DNA of 64,000 nucleotides from Hoplostethus atlanticus (lineage: Eukaryota > Chordata > Actinopteri > Trachichthyiformes > Trachichthyidae), in contig JAXDDX010000289.1 of the NCBI GenBank assembly GCA_034670405.1, positions 186,001-250,000 of the forward strand, written 5' to 3'. How positions within the stretch are numbered: position 1 is the first letter of the stretch; each line of letters starts with the position of its first letter. Below, piece after piece: positions 42,421-52,776 of this stretch. Position numbers and translations under genes: made by a program. The notes beneath the pieces were generated by a model. It was not told the DNA's origin. It made no database searches and saw nothing but the letters and a program-made list of their open reading frames with translations.

Positions 42421-42639
42421 CGTGGGATGGTATGTTTTTGTTAGTGAATCATAATGAATCGATTCAGAATCGATGCACTTCTATCGGACAGCTCGAGAGA
42501 ATCGAGTTAGTTAAAAGAGTCGGTCTTCCCATCACTAGTACATTCGTTCCTGATAAATTAGACCCTCCTGCTGCCTGTTCTGTTCTATGCCAGTCACCCT
42601 CCATAATCACCTGTGTAAGTAGTGTGTGCTTGGAGAGTG

Positions 42640-42960
42640 TAATCCTGCCGACAACGCCACTTTGATGTCACTGTATAAAGTGAACATCTAACTCCAACCA
42701 ACACAGGGTTTGAATCTCTCCGGCACACACCCTCACACAGATAACCAGGACAGGTAGGTATGCAAAATATATATATATATTTTATTTAAAGTTCAATGAC
42801 ACAACATATAAAGAATCCCACCAGAGCTAGGACTACTTCCCACTTCTCTAACCTAGGCGATGCAGAGCCCCCCCAGAAGCGGGCTCTCCTCGCTCCTCAC
42901 CCGGGGTGCTTGCCCTCAAAACATGCGTAGATTTGACAAATCAACACAGGGTGAACACAT
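42640..42960 (-). repeat. Gypsy primer-binding-type site and 5' LTR
   Basis: Read on the minus strand, the probable LTR ends ACAGTGACATCA near 42666 and is followed by AAGTGGCGTTGTCGGCAGGA, in the style of primer-binding regions of fish gypsy elements. AATAAAATATAT lies near 42785. GAGGGCAAGCACCCCGGGTG lies near 42900-42920. The outer limit, about 42.96 kb (TGTGTTCACCCTG), is a guess. Confidence 0.45.
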
Positions 42961-43302
42961 CTATAGTACGGCAATCTCAAAGTTAAGAACTGCACTCAAA
43001 CCTGAATAACACTGCAAAACTCACATGGGTGATGCCCCATTGGACCCCTGCCATCCTTTTGAGATCAATTTTACCTTGATTTGTCTTCAGACTGCTAGGA
43101 TAAAGAAAATGTAAGGAGTCACCATTGTGAGTTTGTCTGTTTTGTTAGCACTCCTGCTACAAAAGGGGATAGTTTTTGCTGTAAGAAAGGTATGCTTTAC
43201 ATAATCAGAATTGTGAGATTTCACGCTTTCAGGTGGTGTATTGCATGGTCAGTTTGATTTACAATTTCACTGTAAAACATTCGCAATCACGCAAAACGTG
43301 AT

Positions 43303-43700
43303 TGTGGCAGACTGGGGGGAGGCGTAGGCTGGATCAACGAGAGAGTTGAGTCAGTGGACTGACTCGCTGGATCCAGCACCAGCTGCGGCCAATTAAGGCT
43401 GATTGCAGCTGGATGCCTTTTAACCTGTGTGCATGTGTGAACGAGAGTGAGTGCGTCTGAGCGAGCGAGCGCTTGAGTCGACAGAAGATCGGGAGGGTCA
43501 GCTGTATGAAGTGGGGAGAGCGAGCGGAACCAGCAGCGGCGACCCAGTTGGGGTTGGAGTGGGATGCTCCTGGAAGCCTGGCAGACTTTCAGCTTTGGTG
43601 TTCCGCGGCTGACCTGCCGGGACAGAGGGGAGGTATGCCGAATGGGGGTGACGGAGCGGAAAAGCGGCTCTCTCATGCCTTCTCACTAAACCCATGCTTC
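43303..43700 (+). repeat. Partial LTR, gypsy-like, plus strand
   Basis: Begins TGTGGCAGACTGGGG. It shares an internal block (CAGCTTTGGTG..CC.C.GCTGAC and GGGAGGT) with the reverse-strand LTR at 11169-11450. It is cut on the right by a LINE scrap at about 43715. Confidence 0.45.
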
Positions 43701-43714
43701 CCCAAACAAAAGAG

Positions 43715-43937
43715 TGCTTCTCTGGCCACGGGCAACTCTCTCATTCACCTTTACGCTGACAACACAATCCTTTATGTTACCGGTCCCTAGACTCCCTTTA
43801 CCACTCTGCTATTCAGTTTGCTACTTATTCCCCTTTCAACACAACCACTGGTTAACTGGCTGTCCCTGCACACCCGTCGTATCATTGGTATCATATCACT
43901 GGTTTACACTTATTTACAAAACCCTTCTTGGTGTATG
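43715..43937 (+). pseudogene. LINE RT scrap
   Basis: LIHLYADNTILYVTGP carries the LINE catalytic block, with Asn in place of the second Asp. A jump leads to a C-terminal-like segment (HTRRIIGIISLVYTYLQNPS). Both are far from complete. Confidence 0.5.
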
Positions 43938-43944
43938 ACCCCCG

Positions 43945-45545
43945 TACGTGTGTCACCTGATATATGTATTCTGTGTATAATTCTAAACTGGATTGCCTTT
44001 GTTCGAGTACAGATGGATATCTTTTTGGCACAACTCCAAATATCCTCCCATGTCTCCTTTTCAATAGTCACTGACAATTCCTTCTCCCATACAAACCCTC
44101 TGTGTATTAGTAGGAGACATGACACGCATTACATCATAGAACAAACTAAGAGATACCTTCCCTGGTTGTTGAAATAGCATTTTCTCAATAGCAGATAGTG
44201 GTGATCTATAAGGATCTGTCTATAAGTCGTACTCTTAGTAATGTAGTGCTTCATTTGTAAGAAACGAAAAAAAAATTGTTTTGGGAGATGGTATTTCTGT
44301 ATCAGTTGTTCTCCCAATTTGGTTATATCTTTGTTATCCAATTGCCGGAAGCCAGCATCCAACATTCCTGGCAAAAATTCAGGATTGTTAATTATTGGGG
44401 TAAATGTGGAAGTTAATTTGAGCCTCCCCTCCAGACGGCGGACTGATCTCCATGCCTTCAGGGTATTAATTGTTATTGGATTGGCACAATTATCGCTTAT
44501 GTTCTTAAAGTTCTTAAAAAATAGTAAATTTTGTAATTTACATTTCGATAATGATGATTCAATGTCCAGCCAAATAGAGTAAGTATCGTTCTTTACCCAT
44601 TCAAATATATACCTCAAGTGAGCACACAGCTGGTATACTTTGATATTTGGCAAATCTAAACCACCCATAGAACCTGGCTGCAGTACTGCCATTTTCAGTC
44701 TAGGTCTACGTTTACTCCAGATGAAGGAGCTGAGCCAACTATTCAAATCCTTTAGGACCCTATTCTGTCACGCCCTCCACCTCTGCCTCCTAGCAGTCTC
44801 TACCTGTCTGTCTCTGTCTGTGTGTGTGTGTGTGTGTGTGTTGGTGGGCGTGGCTCCAGTCTCCGGCTCCTCCCTGCATCATCACTTCATCCCGATCACC
44901 TGCTCTACCCCGCACACCTGCTATCCATCATCTCATCACTTCTTTGCCCGCGGGACGTCCAGCGCTGTCCTCTAGTCGGCTTTTCATCCACTCATCGCCA
45001 GATCGTTGTTTGTACTACTCAATCCAGTCTCCTTCCCTACTGCCGCCTGCCGACCTCACCACTGTCCGTCTACCCTGCCTGTCTGTCTGCCTCCCGGACC
45101 CCTGCTTGTCGCCTGTCCGCCTGTCTGTCTCCTGGATCCCTGCTTGTCACCTGTTTGCCTGCCTCCCTACTCTGCTTCCCCGCTCCTGCTCCAGCCCTGC
45201 TTCCCCTTGCCTTCCCTGCGTTACCATCCTGTGTGAACTGTTCCTTAGTAAACCTGGTTTTTGTTCCTACTCCGTCTCTGTATTCTGTGGTTTTGCACTT
45301 GGGTCCTGTACACGATCGTAACATATTCGAAAACAATATAGGAATCATTTGGATAGGATAAAGCAATCTGGGTAACACATTCATTTTTACCAGGGCTATT
45401 ACAGGAAGTGAGTTCCAGCGCTCTAAATCTTGTCTTATCTTACCAAATAATGGAACAAAATTGGCTTTATACATCTGATTAAATGATGGGGTAACAAAAA
45501 TACCTAAATAGACAAAACCTGAGGGAGATCATTTGAAAGGAAAGG
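43945..45545 (-). pseudogene. L1/Tx1-type LINE ORF2 C-terminal region
   Basis: Minus strand, from right to left: FVYLGIFVTPSFNQMYKANF, then IRQDLERWNSLPVIALVKMN and LPRLLYPIQMIP. After a solo LTR come SSFIWSKRRPRLKMAVLQPG, GGLDLPNIKVYQLCAHLRYI and WEDIWSCAKKISICTRTKAI. These are motifs of the L1-like ORF2 region after RT (FIW....R.....L......GGL..P....Y..A..L). It ends near 43950. The RT core is upstream and missing. Confidence 0.8.
44766..45323 (+). repeat. Solo LTR with target duplication
   Basis: The 558-bp block begins TGTCACGCC and ends CGTAACA. It is flanked by an exact 5-bp duplication TATTC (44761-44765 and 45324-45328). It has a (GT)n run at 44820-44842 and pyrimidine-rich CTGTCTG repeats. 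The split L1 frame continues on both sides. The internal region was lost by LTR recombination. Confidence 0.85.
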
Positions 45546-46229
45546 ATGGCATAAATCAAATCAAATCAAATCACATTTATTTGTATAGCCCTTAATCACC
45601 GTTACAGTCTCTAAGGGCTTCACAGTGCCCAACATGTGAAAATAATAAATGGTTAGTACACGACATCCCCCAGCCTTAGACCCTCACAGAGGACAAGGAA
45701 AAACTCCCACAAACCCTCACTGGGAAAATTGGGAGAAACCTTGGGAGGGGCTACTCAGAGAGGGATCCCCCTACCAGGACGGTTGGGCGTGCAATAGATG
45801 CCGAGTTTGGGCAAGCAGCGTATACACAATATATGAAAGTTTATTTTGGTGGGACATCCAGATCTGATGGGGCGGCATCACAGCAACGGCAACTCAGTCA
45901 GCGTCATCATAGGACTAGGGGACCATGCAGGCGCCAACACTGCCCAGATAGGAGAACGCAACGTCCGCTCAGTCAGCATCGTCCTAGGAGGCGGGACCAA
46001 CCAGACGCCAACTCTGCCGGGCTGCAGCCTGGAACAGATAGGAGACTCACCCACACACACCCATACACACACTCTCACTCACACAGACATGACCAGCGTC
46101 AGTGGACAGGAGCAGGTAGACCAGGAGAATAGGACATGTAGGCAGGATGCTAGTATCCATCGGCAGGACCCTGATCTAGGATGAGCTAACTGGTCTAGCC
46201 TTACTCTGAGAAGAGACTGAGCCACTCCC

Positions 46230-49200
46230 TCAAGGCTGGTCAAATGACAGAGAGAATAAATGGGTTTTTAGCCTTGACTTAAAGACTTCGATAGAGCCTG
46301 CCTCTCTGATTGAGGCAGGCAGACTGTTCCATAGCTAGGGAGCCCGGTAAGAAAAGGCTCTGTTACCTGCAGTTTTCTTTTTGACTGCTGGGATAGACAG
46401 GTAGCCAGCGTCCTGAGATCTGAGGGCGCGTGGCGGTTTATAAGGTTTAATCAAATCGGATAAATAGGACGGTGCCATCCCATGTAATGATTTATATGTA
46501 AGTAAAAGCACCTTAAAGTCACACCTGGCCTGAATTGGTAGCCAGTGTAATGAGGACAGGATGGGAGTTATATGGTCGAATTTCCTAGTTTTGGTCAGGA
46601 TTCTGGCAGCAGCATTCTGGACCAGTTGTAGTTTTTTAGTGCGCCCAGTAGGTAAGCCCGAGAAAAGGACATTGCAATAATCGATTCTGGATGATACAAA
46701 GGCATGTACTAAAATTTCTGCGTCTGCCTCTGTTAGCATAGGTCGAATTTTGGCAATATTGCGAAGATGATAAAACACTGATTTAGTGATCTCCTTAATG
46801 TGCAACTCGAATGAGAGGGTAGGGTCGAATTTTACCCCAAGGTTTTTAACGTATGGGCTCTGGGAGATTACACAACTATCAAAGTTAAGAGTACTATTCT
46901 CAAATAAGTGTCTATGTCTAGCCGGTCCCACAATCAGCATCTCAGTTTTGCTGCCATTAAGAAGTAGGAAGTTTAGGGACATCCAATATTTGACCTCTGA
47001 TAGGCAGGCCTCTAGTTTTTGGAATTGGGTGTCATCGGTTGGTTTGACTGGTATGTAAATTTGGGTGTCATCGGCGTAGCAATGGAAGTTAATGCCAAAT
47101 TTGCGAATGATGCCACCAAGTGGTAGCATATAGATAGAGAATAGCAGTGGTCCTAGGACAGAGCCTTGTGGGACACCAAAGTCCATATTGCAACACTCTG
47201 AGGTCATGTTGTTGTAAAAGACGTGGTGTGATCTATCAAGTAGGTAAGACCTAAACCAAGAAAGGGCTGATCCCCGGATACCAATATAATGTTCAAGACG
47301 GTTCAAGAGTATCGCATTATCAATTGTGTCGAAGGCTGCACTCAGGTCAAGTAGCAATAGTGCTGAGGTTGAATTGGAGTCAATAGCTAACAAAAGATAA
47401 TTTACCACTCTCGTGAGTGCAGTTTCGGTCGAGTGAAGGGATCTAAAGCCAGATTGGAAGGGATCAAGCAGGTTATTTTTTGACAAAAAATCTGTAAGTT
47501 GACTGGCTACTGTTCGTTCAAGTAATTTGGAGAGGAACGGCAGATTTGAGATTGGTCTATAGTTCTGAAGTACTTCGGGGTCAAGGTTCGGTTTTTTCAG
47601 TAGTGGCTTGATCACGGCCGTTTTAAAGGCGGAGGGCACCGTGCCAGTGGAGAGCGACTGATTGATCATATAGAGAATGGAGGGTCCTAGGATAGGGAAT
47701 ACTTCTTTAAGCAGTTTAGCAGGTAGAGGGTCAAGCATGCAGGTCGTGGGTTTTGAAGACAGAGTTAGCTTGGTGAGAGAGTCTAAGGAAACTAAATCAA
47801 AATGTGAGAAAAGACATTCAGCCCGGGGAACACCAAGTGGACTTTTCAGGTGTGAGATGGCACCACCAGTGGAGAGTGTACTGGTGATCTCATCTCTAAT
47901 CAGCGTGATTTTCTGACTAAAAAAGGACATGAAATCATTCGGAGAAAACAGAAAGCTATCAGAGGGGGAGGGATTCCGTGTTAGCTTAGCAACAGTGTCG
48001 AATAGAAACTTTGGGTTGTTTTTATTTGCACTGATTAACCTAGAGAAGTGTGCAGTTTTGGCTGACGAGAGTGCACATTTATAATTTAGCAAGCTATCAT
48101 TCCAGGCAAGCCGGAAGACTTCGAGTTTGGTCAATCGCCATTTACGTTCTAGTTTTCTACAGGCTTGTTTAAGTGCACGAGTGTCGTGGGTAAACCACGG
48201 TGCAAACTTCCTAGCGTGGTGTTTTCTAGTGACTAACGGGGCGATTGAGTCAAGCGCGTTGGTAAGGCTAGCGTTTAGTTTGTTGGCAAAATTGTCGAGT
48301 GAGCCAACATGACCAGAGAGTGGTGCGAGAAAACTGGGCAGTTTTTCAGATAGTAACGAGGCCGTAGTGGCATTAATACGACGGCTAATATAAGTATCTT
48401 CACATTTTTGGCGTGGGAAGATCAATTTGATTTCAAATTTAATGAGATAGTGATCAGATAGGGCGGGCACATAAGAGGAGACCACTAAAGCAGAAACAGG
48501 AATGCCACGGGTCAGAACCAGGTCAAGGGTGTTGCCGCCATGGTGGGTTGGTTCATTAACAAATTGAGTGAGGCCGCAAGTATCAATAAGATCTAGGAAG
48601 GCCTTACTGAGAGGATCGGTTGAATTATTCAGGTGAATGTTAAAATCACCGATAATGAGAATATTATCAGCTCGGGTCACTAAGTCCGAAATGAAATTGG
48701 AGAACTCTTCTAAGAAGAGCGAATAGGGCCCAGGTGGGCGGTAAAGTACTGCTAAGTAGAATGACGGGAGATTCGTAGCTGTAGGGCGCAGAATCAGGAC
48801 TTCGAAGGATGTAAATTTGTTGTTCGTGTTGGGAGTAAGACTAAGGATAGGGTTAAATATCAGGGCAACACCCCCTCCTTTTTTCGTCTCCCGGGCAACC
48901 TGAGAACTAAGAAAGTTTGGGGGAGAGGCTTCAATTAGAGACAGAAACTCATTTGGCTTTAGCCAGGTTTCACAGAGACCCATCATGTCTAGACTATGTT
49001 CAGTAATCAAATCATTGATCAGTAACGCTTTTGTTGACAATGATCTTATATTGATGAAGCCCACAGTGAGGCGTTCAATACTGCTAGAGTTTTTATCAAT
49101 GTTAATGGCAGTATGCGTGGGTCGAATTTCAATTAAGTTGCTGTAATTTACTGTGGGTCGGTAGGAAATTTGACGGGCGCGGTGGGAGAAAGATACAGTC

Positions 49201-49328
49201 TTAATTGGAAGGACTGTACTGTAATTTTCAAATCGAGAGGTGCCGCTGCCAGAGGATAAAGTAAAAGCAGACTGGTAAAACTCGGTAGATTGGCCTAGCA
49301 GGTTCTCTAATTGCCTGCATCCCGGCGA
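46230..49328 (-). pseudogene. L2 ORF2: APE endonuclease and reverse transcriptase, one stop
   Basis: The frame is open from about 49328 (after a TAG) to 46335. The endonuclease has GFINIRSLSTK, MMGLCETWLKPNEF, ILIIGDFNIHLN and LSDHYLIKFEI. The RT has NYRPISNLPFLSKLLERTVA, DPFQSGFRSLHSTETALTRV, LLLLDLSAAFDTIDN, DFGVPQGSVLGPLLFSIYM and the catalytic FHCYADDTQIYI. The C-terminal block is AAARILTKTRKFDHITPILS. A TAG at 46335-46337 stops it, then LWNSLPASIREAGSIEVFKS and THLFSLSF follow in frame. Without that single stop it would look intact. A GTG or upstream codon may be the start. Confidence 0.9.
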
Positions 49329-49344
49329 GCTCTACGGACAGATG

Positions 49345-50253
49345 TCAGCTTTCCCTTAAACATCTATCTATGTTGCTAGATAATAAAGCAGCGCCTACCC
49401 CATTAGGGTGGAGGCCGTCAGCTTTCAGCAAGCCGGGTTTGCCCCAGAAGGAGGGCCAGTTATCTAAGAAGACTAATCCCTTTTCTTCACAGTACTTCGC
49501 CAGCCAGAGGTTGAGGGAGACTAATCTGCTATAACTCTCATCATTGCCCCTCGCGAAAGGTAAGTGGCCAGAGACAATTAATCGATGCCGACACATCTTC
49601 CTAGCGAGGTCACATGTCCTGGCTATGTTGAGCTTGGTGACCTCCGATTGCCTCATCCTAATGTCATTGGCGCCGACGTGTACTATGATGTTGCTATACT
49701 CACTGGGTGGACCGTTTGCCTCTTTCTTACCCTTGTGTCTGAACCTATTGTTCGCCAGCACCCTTAAGTTAGCCTCAATGTCGGTAGCTCTGGCCCCGGG
49801 TAAACAGAAAACCTCGGCCGGCGACTTAAGCCTAACATTACGGGTGATGGAATCGCCGATAACTAGGGTGCGAGACAGTCGGCGGGTCCGGGGAGCCGGG
49901 GAGACGCGCCGACCACGGGGACTAGCAAGAACAGTGAAACGATTAGCCATCGGTGGCACCGGTGGCGAATCGGGCCGCACAAGTGGCGGCTGGAACCGGC
50001 AGGCTCTCCGACGTCCGGAGACCGGGACAAACTCGTCACCCACTGCCGATGGAGCTACACTATCTTCGCTAACGCTCGGGCTACTGCTAGCGCTCGTGAG
50101 CCGGCTAGATGGCCACGTATCTAGGCTGTCTGGGGTGCCCGTCTCGTCTAAGGTAATCGGCCTATCCGCTTCTAACTGACGGACACGTCTCTCTAACAGA
50201 GACAACCTCTCTAAAACGAGCACACAAGAGGGGCACGGAGAACAAGAAGCCAT
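49345..50253 (-). CDS. L2 ORF1: coiled coil plus SGNH esterase
   Basis: An intact 302-residue frame. Residues about 13-30 form a heptad-like helix (VLERLSLLERRVRQLEAD). A Pro/Ser-rich linker follows. The esterase starts near residue 128 with the Ser block LVIGDSITRNV. It continues with IIVHVGANDIRMR and ends with the Asp-His block LLKADGLHPNGVGAAL. An ORF1 with an SGNH/GDSL-type esterase is known from L2/CR1-clade LINEs. It may bind lipid or RNA during retrotransposition. ORF2 starts just downstream (ORF1 stop 49345-49347). Confidence 0.9.
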   Translation of the reverse strand: MASCSPCPSCVLVLERLSLLERRVRQLEADRPITLDETGTPDSLDTWPSSRLTSASSSPSVSEDSVAPSAVGDEFVPVSGRRRACRFQPPLVRPDSPPVPPMANRFTVLASPRGRRVSPAPRTRRLSRTLVIGDSITRNVRLKSPAEVFCLPGARATDIEANLRVLANNRFRHKGKKEANGPPSEYSNIIVHVGANDIRMRQSEVTKLNIARTCDLARKMCRHRLIVSGHLPFARGNDESYSRLVSLNLWLAKYCEEKGLVFLDNWPSFWGKPGLLKADGLHPNGVGAALLSSNIDRCLRES

Positions 50254-50560
50254 GCTTACCTTGCCGGTATGGTTGGGAGACTAGGTCGGGTTGTATGGGG
50301 GAGCCGGCAGCTGAGATCGAAAAATACGCTGGTGGAAAAATGTACACGGTCGGATGCAAAAAAAACAAAACAAAGACAAAAACAAATAAAATAAACCGAA
50401 TCTGTAGTTGTCTGGTGGGATTCGGTGATCTAAAGTTTTAGATGGAGCGAAGTTTAGCGGAGCTGTTTGCAAAACACCGGGCGGCGAGAACGGCAAACAG
50501 GAAGCGAGCTCTGAACTCTGAACTCCGAACTCAAAGGCTAGTCAAAGGCTAGTCAAAGGC

Positions 50561-52776
50561 TGGAATGCAAGTGAGTGTGTTCCATACTGTCTTTAAAGTA
50601 AATTAGCAGATATATTAGTTAATATTAGAAAATTTCCCAAATAATCCCAAATATTGGAATGGGTATCAATAGGTATGTACAAACATAGGTACAAAATAGG
50701 TACAAAATGCTGTAGTGTATAGATACTGTATATACAGTATATCACAATAGCACACCAGCCACTGTTGGTGGTTGGTATCATGGTATCAGTAAAACCATTC
50801 TGACACCAGTCAAAACTTCACCTTTCTTTGACCTGTCCTTTTTGTATTTCCCTACCTTTCCAACACTTCCAGGGTATTCTCTTAGCTCGTCTGTTGACAC
50901 CAGCTCTATTTCTCTTTTTCTTTATTTGTCATGTGTGGACAGTGAAAGGTAATATTTATTTTTTGCCCTTTCTTTTAGAGGCGCCGTCCCCAGCAGATAA
51001 TGAGAGCTTGGTGCTCATTACTGTTGGTGGAAGATAGTGAACCGTCACGTCAGGGTGAGACAAATGTAGAGCAGCCCCACACTGGCTCCCAAATGAAAAT
51101 AATTACGCTCCCGAGCCCCCTCACCTTGTTTTCATTACTCAGTGGGGGTGAGGTTCCAGACAAGGCATACGAGACAGAAATAACAACACAAAAGATAGTC
51201 TATTTTCCCCCATCAACCAAACGGTGGTAGGGAGAGATATATCTACACAGAGAGGATAGATATTATCTTTTGCCATTTTAGTTTGTGTGTTCTGTGACTT
51301 TGGGGTTTTGTGTAATCAGGTGTGGAGGGAAGGAGACAGACAAAGTCAGAGGATGTGTGTATCATAGAGAAATGGAAAGGAGGAATGAAAAAGGCACTAT
51401 GGCTTCACCTTTATATAAGCTGGTAAAAGCATCAGACCCCCTGTCAATAGCTTATCAGAATCAGAAACATGAAGGAATTGGTTTTGATGACTTTGATGCA
51501 GAAACATACTGGCAACCTAGATAGTAACACAGTACATATACTGACACAAGGTACAGGAACAACACAATGCAAAGGGGACCATGCAAGACACACAGTGCAT
51601 AGTGCATGGGGACGGTCTAAGGCATACAACAGACAGTAGACTATACATATTTTACTAAACTGCAATCCACCACACAATCATTATACAATTCACAACAATG
51701 AGGTTGATGACCACTAAAACACCCCAATTCATTACTGGCAAGTTCACATGAATCACATCAATAATTCATACATTTTAAACTTTCTTTAGAGATTAGCTTG
51801 CCCTTTGAATACATTGACATCAGTCTGGAAAGGAAATGATCTTGGCTTTGCCCCTTTTACAAAAAGGCACTGTAATTTGTAATATTCTGGAATAGACCTT
51901 TGCACAGATGGATCATTCAAATAAGGAGAGGTACCATGGAATACACTCTAATAAGGTGGTTAAAGGTGCCAGATAGTGGTTCCATGGCTCATAACCACTG
52001 GAGAATTCCTTTTGGACAGATGGATGGATGGATCTTAAAATATAATGAAATACTATGTACCATTTTCTTAGAACTTAATGTGTATATATTGCTATATGCT
52101 GAAAATGTTTCACCTGCTATTTATACAATTATGATGGATCCTCAACAGTGTCAGTTCAAGCAATGTTTTAACCTCGGTCTTTAGTGTTCAAGAAGCTCTT
52201 TGCAGGGAACTATATGGGGAAATATAAAATCTTGCTGCCGTGCACTGAACCTTTTAGTTAGTAGTCTTTTCAACAAATGCCAGTGTCTATGCAGTGACAC
52301 CTCCCCTTGGAAAATGAGCCAAAAAAATGGATGCCACACTATTATGAAAAAGAAAAGAGAAACTATCTAAGAAATCCATAGTTATTCTTTGAGACCTTTA
52401 CTCTCCAAAGCAAAGTTAACTAAAGCATCAAATATTGAGTGCATTTCTAAAGATGTCCTTGTGTTTTCTGCCACCATTAAAGCTGCCTACGTGGCAAAGG
52501 TCATAACGCATTAAGAATCATGCCAGTGCTTATGCTGTCACTGCAGACTTTTTTGAGTAGAAAACGTACCTGCACCTGTCCCGTGAATGTAAAATGGATT
52601 ACAACCCCTGGGGAATCAACCCTTGTCTCTTCCTCTTCTATCCAACTATCAAAAGGGTTAGCTGCTGGGAATATAATTTATTCCAAGTGAAATACAGGCC
52701 TCCAATTCAGCATCAAGGACTTATGATTAATTCAGCAAAGGCACAAGTGATTATTGATTACACTTTAAGACACTTT
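50561..52776. other. Mostly unrecognised, possibly single-copy sequence
   Basis: I see no repeat ends. An exon-like stretch at about 50873-50948 has a pyrimidine-rich acceptor (CACTTCCAG|G) and a donor (AAAG|GTAATA). It encodes a hydrophobic segment (LTPALFLFFFICHVW). A second acceptor (TTCTTTTAG|AGGCGCC) at about 50980 continues in phase with APSPADNESLVLIT to a stop at about 51038. No family recognised. The remaining frames are short. Confidence 0.3.

Larger units (their letters stand above)
41231..42537. mobile_element. hAT non-autonomous element (MITE-like)
   Basis: Ends TAGTGATGG and CCATCACTA, flanked by an exact 8-bp duplication GTACATTC at 41223-41230 and 42538-42545, the hAT target length. 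Inside is a foldback pair (about 41370-41540 against 41870-42040) with a repeat array between. A 117-bp tandem pair lies at 41977-42210 and a tRNA-like stretch at 42357-42420. There is no coding sequence. It lies between the gypsy primer site and gag. Confidence 0.9.
25344..42960 (-). mobile_element. Ty3/gypsy retrotransposon, reverse strand, with many nested insertions
   Basis: Pieces of one gypsy element run from integrase (25344) through RNase H, RT, protease and gag to a primer-binding-type site and LTR near 42.65-42.96 kb. Interruptions are a SINE (about 26250-26466), BEL/Pao (about 27381-34360), a long-inverted-repeat element (34566-38795), a SINE (about 40657-41105) and a hAT MITE (41231-42537). 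Only about 5 kb is gypsy. The coding parts are frameshifted. No second LTR is seen at the left end, so the 3' end is probably truncated. Confidence 0.8.
45555..50560 (-). mobile_element. Nearly full-length L2-type LINE
   Basis: About 5.0 kb on the minus strand: 5' region (about 50254-50560), ORF1 with a coiled coil and esterase (49345-50253), ORF2 with endonuclease and RT (to 46335, and in frame beyond one stop), 3' UTR, and an (AAATC)n tail at about 45558-45575. The 3' end is the same as the 86-bp insert in the Polinton ATPase. Low damage suggests recent insertion. Its exact 5' limit and target duplication are unclear. Confidence 0.85.

Noticed and set aside
44822..45361. Long plus-strand frames in the solo LTR
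   Set aside because: Low-complexity Pro/Ser/Leu/Cys translations of pyrimidine-rich repeats; all inside a bounded LTR.
49544..50179. 211-codon plus-strand frame opposite L2 ORF1
   Set aside because: Antisense shadow of the esterase gene with no known motifs.
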